Positions 56,149-64,000 of a stretch of 64,000 nt of DNA are shown here, piece after piece. This stretch comes from Oryzibacter oryziterrae (lineage in GTDB: Bacteria > Pseudomonadota > Alphaproteobacteria > Rhizobiales > Pleomorphomonadaceae): NCBI RefSeq assembly GCF_021864535.1, contig NZ_JAKJIC010000004.1:62001-126000 (forward strand), read 5' to 3'. The notes under the pieces were generated by a model. It saw only the letters and a list, made by a program, of their open reading frames with translations. It did not search any database and was not told the DNA's origin. Position numbers and translations under genes: made by a program. Each line of letters starts with the position of its first letter. Position 1 is the first letter of the stretch.

Positions 56149-56871
56149 TTATCGAAGGTTCGCCGTCCAGTCCGTCTCCGGCATCCCGCCCCTGTATCGG
56201 GCCAGTGCGGCAGCGCATTTGAGGAAGCTGGCGCTCGCCCCGCCGGCGAGCAGTGCAGCATGTATCACATTTGCGCCACCCAATGCCAAATCCAATTCGC
56301 GACCGGCGAACATTCCTTCGATCACCGGCGGGCCGGAAATCGGAGGCTGTTGCCTTATTGCCGCATTGTCGGACGCGTCGACTTCGTAATCGTCCGCATC
56401 CTCGTCAAAATCCGCTTCAAGGCGGCCCCGGCGTCTCACCGCCTGACCCACCTTGCGCTTGCCGTCATCCGCCGCTTCTGCCGCGTGGATCACCGCCACA
56501 ACCTTGCCGCCCATGATGGCGTCGGTCACCTGGCCGAAGCCCGTCACCACCGCTCCGGCCTTGCGCGCCATCGACAGGGCCGACAGCGTCGCGGTGAGCA
56601 GCAGCTTGTCCACCAGGTCCGGCAGATCCGGCGCCGCCACGGCCTCGGTCTTGAACCCGCGGGCGAAGGCCTTGCGCTTCACCGCTTCCTCGACCCGATC
56701 GCGGCGGCAGGTCACCCACACGCCGCGGCCGGGCAGCTTGCCCTTGAGGTCCGGGACCACCGCTCCGTCGGGCGCCCGCACGAAGCGGATCAGCCCTTCC
56801 GGCGGTTGCGCCTCGCGCGTCACCACGCAGGTGCGTTCCATCTCGTCCGACTTCGGAGCCTTGTCCTTCAT
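56149..56871 (-). CDS. ylxR: YlxR/DUF448 RNA-binding protein with C-terminal L7Ae-like domain
   Basis: Between nusA and infB in most bacteria. The 240-residue alphaproteobacterial form has the YlxR domain ([29 protein letters not shown], about 48-57) and, from about 85, an L7Ae/L30e-like part ([17 protein letters not shown]), plus an acidic linker. The C-terminal tail of about 60 residues varies. It probably binds RNA or the ribosome; the precise role is not known. Transcribed with nusA and infB. Confidence 0.92.
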   Translation of the reverse strand: MKDKAPKSDEMERTCVVTREAQPPEGLIRFVRAPDGAVVPDLKGKLPGRGVWVTCRRDRVEEAVKRKAFARGFKTEAVAAPDLPDLVDKLLLTATLSALSMARKAGAVVTGFGQVTDAIMGGKVVAVIHAAEAADDGKRKVGQAVRRRGRLEADFDEDADDYEVDASDNAAIRQQPPISGPPVIEGMFAGRELDLALGGANVIHAALLAGGASASFLKCAAALARYRGGMPETDWTANLR

Positions 56872-56918
56872 TCAGATCCGGCTCCCGCAAGCCTGGGCCG
56901 GCGCAACGTCGAGGAGGC

Positions 56919-58517
56919 TCAGGCCTCCTCGCTGTCCGCCTCGACCTCTTCGACTTCTTCTTCCTGAACCGGCGCCTCGATCCAGCCGGCGGCAACGCGC
57001 GCGGCCATCACGATGGCTTCGGCGTCCACACGGCTGAGGTCGAGATCGCTCAGAATACCCTTGGTGCGCAGGGTCTCGCCACCCTTGCGCTCGGTCCAGC
57101 CGACCAGATCGTCGGTGGCGCAGCCGGCGAGATCCTCGACCGTCTTCACGCCATCCTTGCCAAGCGCCACCATCATGGCGGTGGTCACGCCGGGGATCTC
57201 GCGCAGTTCGTCGGCAACGCCGAGCTTGATGCGCTCCTCGTCGAGCTCACGCTCCTTGGCGTCGAGGAATTCCTGCGCACGCGCCTGGATTTCCTCGGCG
57301 GTGTCCTCGTCGAAGCCTTCGATCGAGGCGATCTCGTCGCGGTCCACCATCGCCAGCTCTTCCACCGAGCCGAAGCCTTCGGTGGCGAGCAGCTGGCCGA
57401 CGACCTCGTCGACGTTCAACGCGTTCATGAACAGCTCGGTGCGCTCGTTGAATTCCTTCTGGCGGCGCTCGCTCTCTTCCTGCTCGGTCATGATGTCGAT
57501 GGCCCAGCCGGTCAGCTGGCTGGCCAGACGCACGTTCTGGCCGCGGCGGCCGATGGCCAGCGACAGCTGCTCGTCGGGCACCACCACCTCGATGCGCTCG
57601 GCATCCTCGTCCAGCACCACCTTGGCCACTTCGGCCGGCTGCAGCGCATTGACGATGAAGGTGGCCGCGTCGGGCGACCAGGGAATGATGTCGATCTTCT
57701 CGCCCTGCAGCTCCTGCACCACCGCTTGAACGCGGCTGCCGCGCATGCCGACGCAGGCGCCGACCGGATCGATGGAGGAGTCCTTGGAGATCACGGCGAT
57801 CTTGGCGCGCGAGCCCGGATCGCGGGCCACCGACTTCACCTCGATGATGCCGTCATAGATCTCGGGAACTTCCGAGGCGAACAGCTTGGCCATGAACAGC
57901 GGATGGGTGCGGCTCAGGAACACCTGCGGCCCGCGCTGCTCGCGACGCACGTCGTGGATGATGGCGCGGATGCGGTCGCCATAGCGGAAGGCTTCGCGCG
58001 GGATCAGCTCGTCACGGCGGCAGATGGCTTCGCCACGACCGAGGTCGACGATCACGTTGCCATATTCGACGCGCTTGACCACGCCGTTGACCACTTCGCC
58101 GATGCGGTCCTTGAACTCGTCGAACTGGCGGTCACGCTCGGCCTCGCGCACCTTCTGCACGATCACCTGCTTGGCCGACTGGGCGGCGATGCGACCGAAG
58201 TCGATCGGCGGCAGCGGCTCGGAGATGAAGTCGCCGAGGCGGGCGGCCGGGTTGCGGTTGGTCGCTTCAACGAGGTCAATCTCGGTCGAGTAGTTCTCGA
58301 CCTTCTCGACCACCTGCAACAGGCGCTGCAGACGAATTTCACCGGTGCGCGGATTGATCTCGGCGCGCACGTCGGTTTCCGAACCATAGCGCGAACGCGC
58401 TGCCTTCTGGATGGCGTCTTCCATCGCGGCTATGACGATCTGGCGATCGATCACCTTCTCGCGGGCAACCGCGTCGGCGATCTGCAGAAGTTCCAGCCGG
58501 TTCGCACTGACTGCCAT
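56919..58517 (-). CDS. nusA: Transcription termination/antitermination protein NusA
   Basis: An RNA polymerase-binding elongation factor. The 532-residue protein has the NusA N-terminal domain (1-125), S1 domain (about 135-200, [20 protein letters not shown]), two KH domains ([19 protein letters not shown] about 250; [18 protein letters not shown] about 320) and two C-terminal acidic repeats (about 365-425 and 440-500), as in alphaproteobacteria. The ATG at 58517 has GGAG upstream. Lies between rimP and ylxR in the canonical operon. Confidence 0.98.
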   Translation of the reverse strand: MAVSANRLELLQIADAVAREKVIDRQIVIAAMEDAIQKAARSRYGSETDVRAEINPRTGEIRLQRLLQVVEKVENYSTEIDLVEATNRNPAARLGDFISEPLPPIDFGRIAAQSAKQVIVQKVREAERDRQFDEFKDRIGEVVNGVVKRVEYGNVIVDLGRGEAICRRDELIPREAFRYGDRIRAIIHDVRREQRGPQVFLSRTHPLFMAKLFASEVPEIYDGIIEVKSVARDPGSRAKIAVISKDSSIDPVGACVGMRGSRVQAVVQELQGEKIDIIPWSPDAATFIVNALQPAEVAKVVLDEDAERIEVVVPDEQLSLAIGRRGQNVRLASQLTGWAIDIMTEQEESERRQKEFNERTELFMNALNVDEVVGQLLATEGFGSVEELAMVDRDEIASIEGFDEDTAEEIQARAQEFLDAKERELDEERIKLGVADELREIPGVTTAMMVALGKDGVKTVEDLAGCATDDLVGWTERKGGETLRTKGILSDLDLSRVDAEAIVMAARVAAGWIEAPVQEEEVEEVEADSEEA

Positions 58518-58572
58518 GACTTCAATCTCCTACCCGTTGGGGTCCTTTTCACACGGCGCTCCCGCCGTGGGG

Positions 58573-59166
58573 TCAGTTCTTGCCTGCCTTGAGCGATTCG
58601 CGGATCAAGGCATCGTTGAGAACGAGGCGAGCCTCGGAAAGCGTGTCGAGCGGGAACCAGATCTCCTGCGTCCCGTCTTCGAGCGGCTGCAACAGGCGCA
58701 TGCCGCCGGTATTGTCCTTGGTGCCCAGCAGCCAGCCGCGGAAGCGCTTGCGACCGATGAGCGGCACCGACAGTTCCAGCTTGGTCTCAAACCCGGTCCA
58801 GCGGTCGAAGTCGGAGCGGCGCACCAGCACCCGATCCATGCCCGGCGAGGAGACTTCCAGATGGTAGGCCTTGCCGATCGGATCATCGACGTCCAGGAGC
58901 GGCGACACCACCTTGCTCACCACCTCGCAGTCGTCGACGCTCATGGTGCCGTCGGCCTTCTCGGCGAAGATGTGCAGCGTCATGCCGCTGTTGCCGGAGG
59001 TGCGCACGCGCACCAGGCGGTAGCCGAGATCGAGCAGCGCCGGCTCGATGATGGTGGCCACGCGCGCCTCCACTCCGGTCTCGGCCACAAGGCGCGGCTC
59101 GTCCAGCGTGGTTTCGACGGGGCTGCCCATCAGGGGCGGCAAGGGCATCTGGTCTTCGGCAGTCAT
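58573..59166 (-). CDS. rimP: Ribosome maturation factor RimP
   Basis: A 30S subunit maturation factor. The 197-residue protein has the N-terminal alpha/beta domain (EPALLDLGYRLVRVRTSG, about 40-57), the CEVVSKVVSPLLDVDDPI stretch and YHLEVSSPGMDRVLVRRSDF (about 100-120), then an SH3-like C-terminal domain. It is the first gene of rimP-nusA-ylxR-infB. A terminator for trmB lies only 39 bp upstream, so its promoter must be close or overlap that hairpin. Confidence 0.96.
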   Translation of the reverse strand: MTAEDQMPLPPLMGSPVETTLDEPRLVAETGVEARVATIIEPALLDLGYRLVRVRTSGNSGMTLHIFAEKADGTMSVDDCEVVSKVVSPLLDVDDPIGKAYHLEVSSPGMDRVLVRRSDFDRWTGFETKLELSVPLIGRKRFRGWLLGTKDNTGGMRLLQPLEDGTQEIWFPLDTLSEARLVLNDALIRESLKAGKN

Positions 59167-59204
59167 CGGGTCACTTCGTCACGTCTTCGCCAGGGTACAG
59201 GTAA

Positions 59205-59234
59205 TAAAAAAGAGCGGGACCTTTCGGACCCACT
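59205..59234 (-). terminator. Terminator between trmB and rimP
   Basis: On the minus strand a 9-bp stem (one mismatch, one G-T pair) with a GAAA tetraloop is followed by a run of six T (59205-59210). Confidence 0.85.
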
Positions 59235-59316
59235 CCCAACCCGCACTTAAGCGCATCAGAATTGTTGGCTCCCATATAGGCCGCTTTTTCGCGGAAATCA
59301 ATGGGCGCCGTCACAA

Positions 59317-60024
59317 TCAGTTCCGCCGGAAGGTGAGGTAGGCCGAGCCTCGGCCCTCCCGCCGCGCCTTGGCTTCGTAGCGCGTGCTCGGCCAGCCGGC
59401 CCAGGGCTCGCGCCAGTCGGACGGCCCGCTCGCCGTCCAGGCAAAGGCCGGATTGGCTCGCACATGCTCGAGCGTCCAGTCCACGTAAGTGTCGATGTCG
59501 GAGGCGAAATGAAACTCGCCGCCCGCCTTCAGCACCCGGGCAAAGCGCGCCACGTTGTCGGCGCCGACAAAGCGCCGCTTCCAGTGCCGCTTCTTCGGCC
59601 AGGGGTCCGGATAGAGCAGCGCAACCCGGTCGAGGCTGGCGTCCGGCAGCCAGTCGAGAAGCTTCACTGCATCATCGCCATAGAGGCGGATGTTGCTGAG
59701 GCCATGCCGCTCGATCGACGACACCGCCTTGGAGAGCCCGTTGAGGAAGGGTTCGACGCCGATGAAGCCCACGTCCGGTCGCTCGAGCGCGCGGTGGATC
59801 ATGTGCTCGCCGCCGCCGAAGCCGATCTCCAGCCGGATCTCCCTGGGCGCATGGCCGAACAGGTCCGACAGCGCGGCCGGCGCCGGTTGTCCAAGGTCGA
59901 GCGACAGCTCGGGCAGGCGGGCGTCCATGCGCGCGGCCTGCGTCTGGCGGATGGTCTTGCCCTTGCGGCGGCCGAAGAAGGCGGCCTGGCGCATTTCGGG
60001 GGCGGATGTGGTCTCGTCGTTCAT
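59317..60024 (-). CDS. trmB: tRNA (guanine-N7)-methyltransferase TrmB
   Basis: Adds m7G46 to tRNA using SAM. The 235-residue protein has the SAM-binding motif [17 protein letters not shown] (about 74-90), [30 protein letters not shown] (about 147-163, the TrmB hallmark) and [14 protein letters not shown] at the C-terminus. The ATG at 60024 is used; a start at 60060 would cross the metK terminator. It follows metK, which supplies its SAM. Confidence 0.96.
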   Translation of the reverse strand: MNDETTSAPEMRQAAFFGRRKGKTIRQTQAARMDARLPELSLDLGQPAPAALSDLFGHAPREIRLEIGFGGGEHMIHRALERPDVGFIGVEPFLNGLSKAVSSIERHGLSNIRLYGDDAVKLLDWLPDASLDRVALLYPDPWPKKRHWKRRFVGADNVARFARVLKAGGEFHFASDIDTYVDWTLEHVRANPAFAWTASGPSDWREPWAGWPSTRYEAKARREGRGSAYLTFRRN

Positions 60025-60040
60025 GGCTCGCAAATAAAGA

Positions 60041-60071
60041 CAGTCCCCGGCCTTGTTCAAGCCGGGGACTG
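60041..60071 (-). terminator. Terminator of metK
   Basis: A perfect 11-bp stem CAGTCCCCGGC (60041-60051) pairs with 60061-60071, followed on the minus strand by TCTTTATTT. It ends only 16 bp upstream of the trmB ATG, so trmB may depend on read-through. Confidence 0.88.
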
Positions 60072-60179
60072 CAAAATACTTCCCGATGGAGCCCGCAAGC
60101 GTTCAGGCGGGCGACCTCCGGTCGGGGCGTCTCCGTCAGGGCCGGCTGGGCCGGATCTGACGGAACGGGGGAAAGCGCG

Positions 60180-61358
60180 TCAGCCGAGGGCGCCCTTCAG
60201 CGCGTCCACCAGATCCAGCGCTTCCCAGGAGAAGCCGCCGTCCGCTTCCGCCGCCCGGCCGAAATGGCCGTAGGACGAGGTGCGCGCATAGATCGGCTTG
60301 TTGAGGCCGAGGCGTTCGCGGATGCCGCGCGGGCTGAGGCGCACGAAATCGCGGTCCGAGAGCACCTTCTCGATCTTGGCGGGGTCCACCTTGCCGGTGT
60401 CATGCAGATCCACGTAGATCGACAGCGGATCGGAGACGCCGATGGCATAGGACACCTGGATGGTGCAACGGTCGGCGAGATCGGCCGCCACGATGTTCTT
60501 GGCCAGCCAGCGCGCCGCATAGGCGGCCGAGCGGTCCACCTTGGTCGGGTCCTTGCCGGAGAAGGCGCCGCCGCCATGCGGGGCCGCACCGCCGTAGGTG
60601 TCCACGATGATCTTGCGGCCGGTCAGGCCCGCGTCGCCGTCGGGGCCGCCGATGACGAACTTGCCTGTGGGGTTGACGTGCCAGACGGTCTCGTCGGTCA
60701 CCCAGCCCTTCGGCAGCGTGTCGAGGATATAGGGACGGACGAGATCGGCCACGTCGGTCGAGGTCATCGAGGCGTCGAGATGCTGCGTCGACAGCACGAT
60801 CGAGGTCGCCCGCACCGGCTTGCCGCCTTCATAGGCGAGCGTCACCTGGCTCTTGGCGTCGGGGCCGAGGCGCGGCTCCTCGCCGGACTTGCGCACTTCG
60901 GCAAGACGCTTGAGGATGCGATGGGCGTAGTAGATCGGCGCCGGCATCAGATCCGGCGTCTCGCGGCAGGCATAACCGAACATGATGCCCTGGTCGCCCG
61001 CGCCTTCGTCCTTGTTGCCGGCAGCGTCCACGCCCTGGGCGATGTCCGACGACTGTTCGTGCAGCAGGATCTCGATCTTGGCCGTCTCCCAGTGGAAGCC
61101 GTCCTGATGATAGCCGATGTCGCGGATCGCCTGCCGCGTCAGATGCTCGATAAGCTCGTTGTTGACCGAGGACGGACCGCGCGTCTCGCCGGCGATCACC
61201 ACGCGATTGGTGGTGGCCAGTGTCTCCGCAGCGACGCGAGCCTGCGGCTCGGCGGCGAGGAAAGCGTCAACGATGGTGTCGGAGATCCGGTCGCACACCT
61301 TGTCGGGGTGGCCTTCGGACACGGATTCAGAGGTGAAGAGATAATTCTGCCGGGACAT
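60180..61358 (-). CDS. metK: S-adenosylmethionine synthetase
   Basis: Makes SAM from methionine and ATP. The 392-residue protein has [15 protein letters not shown] (about 8-22), [12 protein letters not shown] (about 122-133) and [19 protein letters not shown] (about 270-288), all diagnostic. The ATG at 61358 begins [13 protein letters not shown] and has GAGGGG upstream. A leader of about 180 bp separates it from the upstream XRE regulator gene's terminator. Confidence 0.98.
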   Translation of the reverse strand: MSRQNYLFTSESVSEGHPDKVCDRISDTIVDAFLAAEPQARVAAETLATTNRVVIAGETRGPSSVNNELIEHLTRQAIRDIGYHQDGFHWETAKIEILLHEQSSDIAQGVDAAGNKDEGAGDQGIMFGYACRETPDLMPAPIYYAHRILKRLAEVRKSGEEPRLGPDAKSQVTLAYEGGKPVRATSIVLSTQHLDASMTSTDVADLVRPYILDTLPKGWVTDETVWHVNPTGKFVIGGPDGDAGLTGRKIIVDTYGGAAPHGGGAFSGKDPTKVDRSAAYAARWLAKNIVAADLADRCTIQVSYAIGVSDPLSIYVDLHDTGKVDPAKIEKVLSDRDFVRLSPRGIRERLGLNKPIYARTSSYGHFGRAAEADGGFSWEALDLVDALKGALG

Positions 61359-61545
61359 TAGGGTTGACCCCTCTAAGTAATTGCTACGCACGTGTGGATA
61401 CGGCGGTTTCATGTCGCTTCGGCGACATTGAACGCCCTCTTTTGGCAAGCTGCATAAAGAAGTGCAAGCCGATCCGTTCGTGTGCCGGCCTCCGGCGGGA
61501 AATTTTGTCCTCTGCCATGGCTGTCCGGCGCATTGCCCAAACGCA
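61359..61545 (-). promoter_or_regulatory. metK leader region
   Basis: 187 bp between the XRE-gene terminator and metK. A perfect 7-bp hairpin ATGTCGC-N4-GCGACAT (61411-61417 with 61422-61428, CGAA loop on the minus strand) is the only clear structure. I looked for SAM-II and SAM/SAH riboswitch cores and could not recognise one. A promoter must be here. Confidence 0.4.
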
Positions 61546-61576
61546 AGAAGGCTCCGGTGGTGTGCCGGAGCCTTCT
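61546..61576 (-). terminator. Terminator of the XRE regulator gene
   Basis: A perfect 12-bp stem (61546-61557 with 61565-61576, loop of 7), 38 bp after the stop; followed on the minus strand by TGCGTTTGGG, a weak U-run. Confidence 0.75.
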
Positions 61577-61614
61577 GCATGTCTCACGCCCCTCGACGGG
61601 GGAACGGGCTGAAC

Positions 61615-62028
61615 TCAGCTCTCGGGTTCCTCGGCCGCCAGGGTCTGGACGAGGTCGACGATGCGCCGACGCACGCGAGCGTCCTTGATGCGGACGAAGG
61701 ACTTGTTCAGCGACAGGCCCTCGGTGGAGGACAGGAAGTCGACCACATAGGAGTGGCTGTTGTTCTCTGCGAAACCGGCAGCTTCTTCGGGCGTACCCGG
61801 AGCATCTTCGAAGAAGAAGGAGACGGGAACCTTGAGGACCGTGGCAATATGCTGCAGACGGCTGGCCCCGACGCGATTGGTACCCTTCTCGTATTTCTGG
61901 ATCTGTTGGAACGTGATGCCCAGGGCTTCGCCAAGTTTCTCCTGGCTCATGCCGAGCATCATGCGGCGCAGACGGACCCTGCCGCCCACGTGAATGTCGA
62001 TCGGGTTCGGAGATTTTTTGCTGGCCAT
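61615..62028 (-). CDS. XRE-family transcriptional regulator
   Basis: A 137-residue protein with an N-terminal Cro/CI-type helix-turn-helix (VGGRVRLRRMMLGMSQEKLG then ITFQQIQKYEKGTNRVGASR, about 12-70) and an acidic C-terminal half without a known sensor domain. It sits between lnt and metK, as in many Hyphomicrobiales, where close relatives are annotated only as helix-turn-helix regulators. The target genes are unknown. The ATG at 62028 (MASKKSPNPID) matches family starts; the upstream extension is not conserved in character. Confidence 0.92.
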   Translation of the reverse strand: MASKKSPNPIDIHVGGRVRLRRMMLGMSQEKLGEALGITFQQIQKYEKGTNRVGASRLQHIATVLKVPVSFFFEDAPGTPEEAAGFAENNSHSYVVDFLSSTEGLSLNKSFVRIKDARVRRRIVDLVQTLAAEEPES

Positions 62029-62165
62029 GATTTTTATACTCGTGTTGCGGAAAGGAGCCTGCGTCGTTCTTAGGCACTGCTCGGACAGCGCCGCGACTGT
62101 GGACAGCCTGTGATTTAACGGCTGCGTCTGCGCGCGGGGATTGTTGGCCTTCGAACGAGAAGTTG

Positions 62166-63788
62166 TCAACTCCCCTTCATTCGTTTTCTGCGTCCAAGGA
62201 CCAGTAGAATTATGGAAAAGGCAACAAAAGACAGCTGGAACGCTAATGGCCTCCGCGTAAATGGCGAGTCAGGATGTTCCGAAGGAACCAACCCGTCCAG
62301 TACACCCTCGGTTCCGGTTGGTATTTGTGCAACTATACGTCCATACGCATCAATTATGGCTGAAATGCCGGTATTGGCTGCACGCAGCACAGGCAGCCCC
62401 TCTTCAATTGCTCTCAGTCGCACTTGATCAAGGTGCTGATAGGGACCCGCTGTGTTTCCAAACCAGCCGTCGTTGGTTACATTCAACAGATAATCCGGAC
62501 GCTTGGACATTGAAGCATCAAGGACTTCTCCGGAAAAGATTGCCTCGTAACAGATGACGGCAACGAAGGATGGCAGACCCGGCGGTGCGATCAGATTCCG
62601 CGTCGGTCCGGCCGAAAATCCACCGATGCCCTTGAACAAATCGGACAATCCCAGGCGCTTGGCAAGCGATTCCAGCGGCAAGTATTCGCCAAATGGAACG
62701 AGATGAATCTTGTCATATGCATCCAGAATGTTTCCGCGGTCGTCGATCAAGTATACAGAATTGTAAAAGTGGCGTCCGTCTTCACTCCGGTCGATGCGTG
62801 GGGCGCCGGTCACCAGCACTGTTCCAGGCTGTAACAGTTCTGCAATACGGCCGAGAGCTTCGGGTTCCTCTGTCAAAAAGAACGGAAGGGCGGTCTCCGG
62901 CCAGATGATCTGACGAAAGCTTACCGCGCCGAGTGTTTCTGGATCTGTACGCGAATCGGAGAGGGCAATCAGCTTGTCCAGGGTTCCCTGCCGGAACTCC
63001 GGCGACCATTTCTGGCTCTGGTCGATATTTGGCTGGACAATCCTGACGCGTATATTCTCGATTGTGCTTTTTCCTGTGGGTGCCGCGTGCGACAACCTGT
63101 ACAAGCCGAAGCTGACATCGGCGCCGACCGCCAGCACGGCCAGAGTCAGGAGAAAGCGGCGCAGCAGGATCTGGCCCCGGTCCTCGTCCCCCATGAGGGC
63201 CGGTGCGGCGCAGACCGCGATCACCGCGAAGGTGAGGCCATAGACGCCGGCTACCGCGGCCGCCTGGGCCGTCACGTCGGTGAAGGTCACCGCCTGTCCG
63301 AACAGGTTCCAGGGAAAGCCGGTGAAGATGTGGCCGCGCAGCCATTCCGAGCTGCCCAATCCGAGTGCCAGTGCCAGGATGCGGGTCGGTCCGTCCGGCC
63401 AGATCATCCGGGCCGCCAGCACGCCGAGCATGGGGAACAGGGCGAGGCCGGCGGGCAGGGCAATCACCGCCAGCGGCATCAGCGGCAGCAGCGCCGCATT
63501 GCCTTCGGCCAGAAAGGCGTCGCCGATCCAGTAGAGCCCCGCCAGGAAATAGCCGAAGCCGAACCACCAGCCGATGGCCGCCGCCGGCCGCAGATGTCTG
63601 AGGCCGCGTCGACCGGGCGCTACCGATCCGTCGATCAGGAACACCAGGACTGGAAAGGTCAGGAACAGAATCGGCAGGAAATGGATCGGCGCCATGGCCA
63701 GCGCCGACGCGGCACCCGCAGCAAAGGCGACAAGACAGCGCCGCCATCCCCAAACAAGCACAAGACGGTGTGCAATCGATCGAAACAT
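62166..63788 (-). CDS. lnt: Apolipoprotein N-acyltransferase
   Basis: Adds the third acyl chain to lipoproteins at the inner membrane. The 540-residue protein has about six N-terminal membrane helices (15-215), a nitrilase-like periplasmic domain with catalytic Glu in WPETALPFF (about 295), Lys in YDKIHLVPFGEYLP (about 362) and Cys in VICYEAIFSGEV (about 415), and a last helix near 515. Composition is mosaic: the 3' two-thirds is clearly AT-richer (62701-62760 has 25 G+C in 60) than the 5' third (63421-63480 has 44 in 60). Confidence 0.97.
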   Translation of the reverse strand: MFRSIAHRLVLVWGWRRCLVAFAAGAASALAMAPIHFLPILFLTFPVLVFLIDGSVAPGRRGLRHLRPAAAIGWWFGFGYFLAGLYWIGDAFLAEGNAALLPLMPLAVIALPAGLALFPMLGVLAARMIWPDGPTRILALALGLGSSEWLRGHIFTGFPWNLFGQAVTFTDVTAQAAAVAGVYGLTFAVIAVCAAPALMGDEDRGQILLRRFLLTLAVLAVGADVSFGLYRLSHAAPTGKSTIENIRVRIVQPNIDQSQKWSPEFRQGTLDKLIALSDSRTDPETLGAVSFRQIIWPETALPFFLTEEPEALGRIAELLQPGTVLVTGAPRIDRSEDGRHFYNSVYLIDDRGNILDAYDKIHLVPFGEYLPLESLAKRLGLSDLFKGIGGFSAGPTRNLIAPPGLPSFVAVICYEAIFSGEVLDASMSKRPDYLLNVTNDGWFGNTAGPYQHLDQVRLRAIEEGLPVLRAANTGISAIIDAYGRIVAQIPTGTEGVLDGLVPSEHPDSPFTRRPLAFQLSFVAFSIILLVLGRRKRMKGS

Positions 63789-63858
63789 CCGGCCACCCTG
63801 TCTGCCCGAATCAGCATGTTGCCATCATGGACAGGGCTTGCCAAAAGTCACGAGCCAA

Positions 63859-64000
63859 TCAGGCTGGCGGGGCCTCGGTGGTTTCGGTAGCCGGCGGCTG
63901 CAGGCCTACGATCCTGACGGTCTTGATCCGGCGGGGATCGGCGTCGAGCACCTCGATCTCCCAGCCCGGCAGGTCTTCCGACGTCACCACCTCGCCCCGT
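63859..64000 (-). CDS. HlyC/CorC-family transporter-associated protein, C-terminal end (partial)
   Basis: Only the last 46 codons are in the window; the gene runs past the right edge. The visible sequence (RGEVVTSEDLPGWEIEVLDA, then DPRRIKTVRIVGLQ) matches the CorC_HlyC C-terminal domain of the hemolysin/CorC family (CBS-domain proteins, often tlyC or hlyC), followed by a Pro/Thr-rich tail. The position before lnt fits the conserved ybeY-hlyC-lnt order. Confidence 0.85.
   Translation of the reverse strand, partial: RGEVVTSEDLPGWEIEVLDADPRRIKTVRIVGLQPPATETTEAPPA

Noticed and set aside
61359-61545. SAM-II or SAM/SAH riboswitch upstream of metK
   Set aside because: Expected from relatives, but the conserved cores could not be recognised; only one short hairpin is present.

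Overview
The window reads as an ordinary chromosomal segment of a high-GC alphaproteobacterium of the order Hyphomicrobiales (Rhizobiales). The evidence is synteny: rnd-lptC-lptA-lptB-rpoN-hpf-ptsN, mmcB-regA-regB, trxA-addA-addB-murU-tsaE/amgK-divL-ahcY, and hlyC-lnt-XRE-metK-trmB-rimP-nusA-ylxR-infB are all typical of that order. A DivL-type pseudo-kinase (CtrA pathway) and a SahR-like operator fit too. A very long 2-oxoacid:ferredoxin oxidoreductase, feoABC, a RegB/RegA redox pair and an intracellular PHB depolymerase suggest a facultatively anaerobic, carbon-storing organism, possibly close to Pleomorphomonas; the genus is only a guess. No CRISPR array, insertion sequence, prophage or integrase was seen. 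One tRNA is present (tRNA-Leu, CAG).

Layout. 0.2-3.9 kb (+): truB-rpsO-pnp. 4.1-7.3 kb: a small membrane protein, then feoA-feoB-feoC (-). 7.3-15.1 kb: two AT-rich intergenic blocks flank the 4.7-kb oxidoreductase gene, which has a perfect FNR/FixK box upstream; a chemoreceptor follows. 15.2-18.6 kb (-): capsule-type ABC exporter kpsM-kpsT-kpsE, with lower GC than its surroundings. 18.8-23.2 kb (-): gst-queG-hisB-DUF2628-hisH-hisA. 23.5-25.4 kb: uppP and a convergent NDUFA9-like reductase. 25.6-33.0 kb (+): tRNA-Leu, rnd, the LPS-transport genes, rpoN, hpf, ptsN and mmcB, with five palindromic repeats around hpf. 33.2-35.4 kb (-): regA and regB. 35.8-37.3 kb (+): phaZ with an extra C-terminal helix-hairpin-helix-like domain. 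37.4-51.0 kb (-): trxA-addAB-murU-tsaE/amgK-divL-ahcY. 51.1-64 kb (-): rbfA, two YcxB-like membrane proteins, infB, ylxR, nusA, rimP, trmB, metK, an XRE regulator, lnt and the end of an HlyC/CorC-type gene.

The most striking large-scale feature is that the normally continuous nusA-infB-rbfA-truB-rpsO-pnp operon is split between the two ends of the window. The two halves point in opposite directions, in exactly the geometry that a single inversion of about 51 kb would create. The two YcxB-like genes sit between infB (which ends in a strong hairpin) and rbfA. I saw no clearly new multi-gene defence or metabolic system. The best candidates for follow-up are the YcxB-like pair, the PhaZ fusion, the long oxidoreductase with its AT-rich flanks, and the repeat cluster around hpf.
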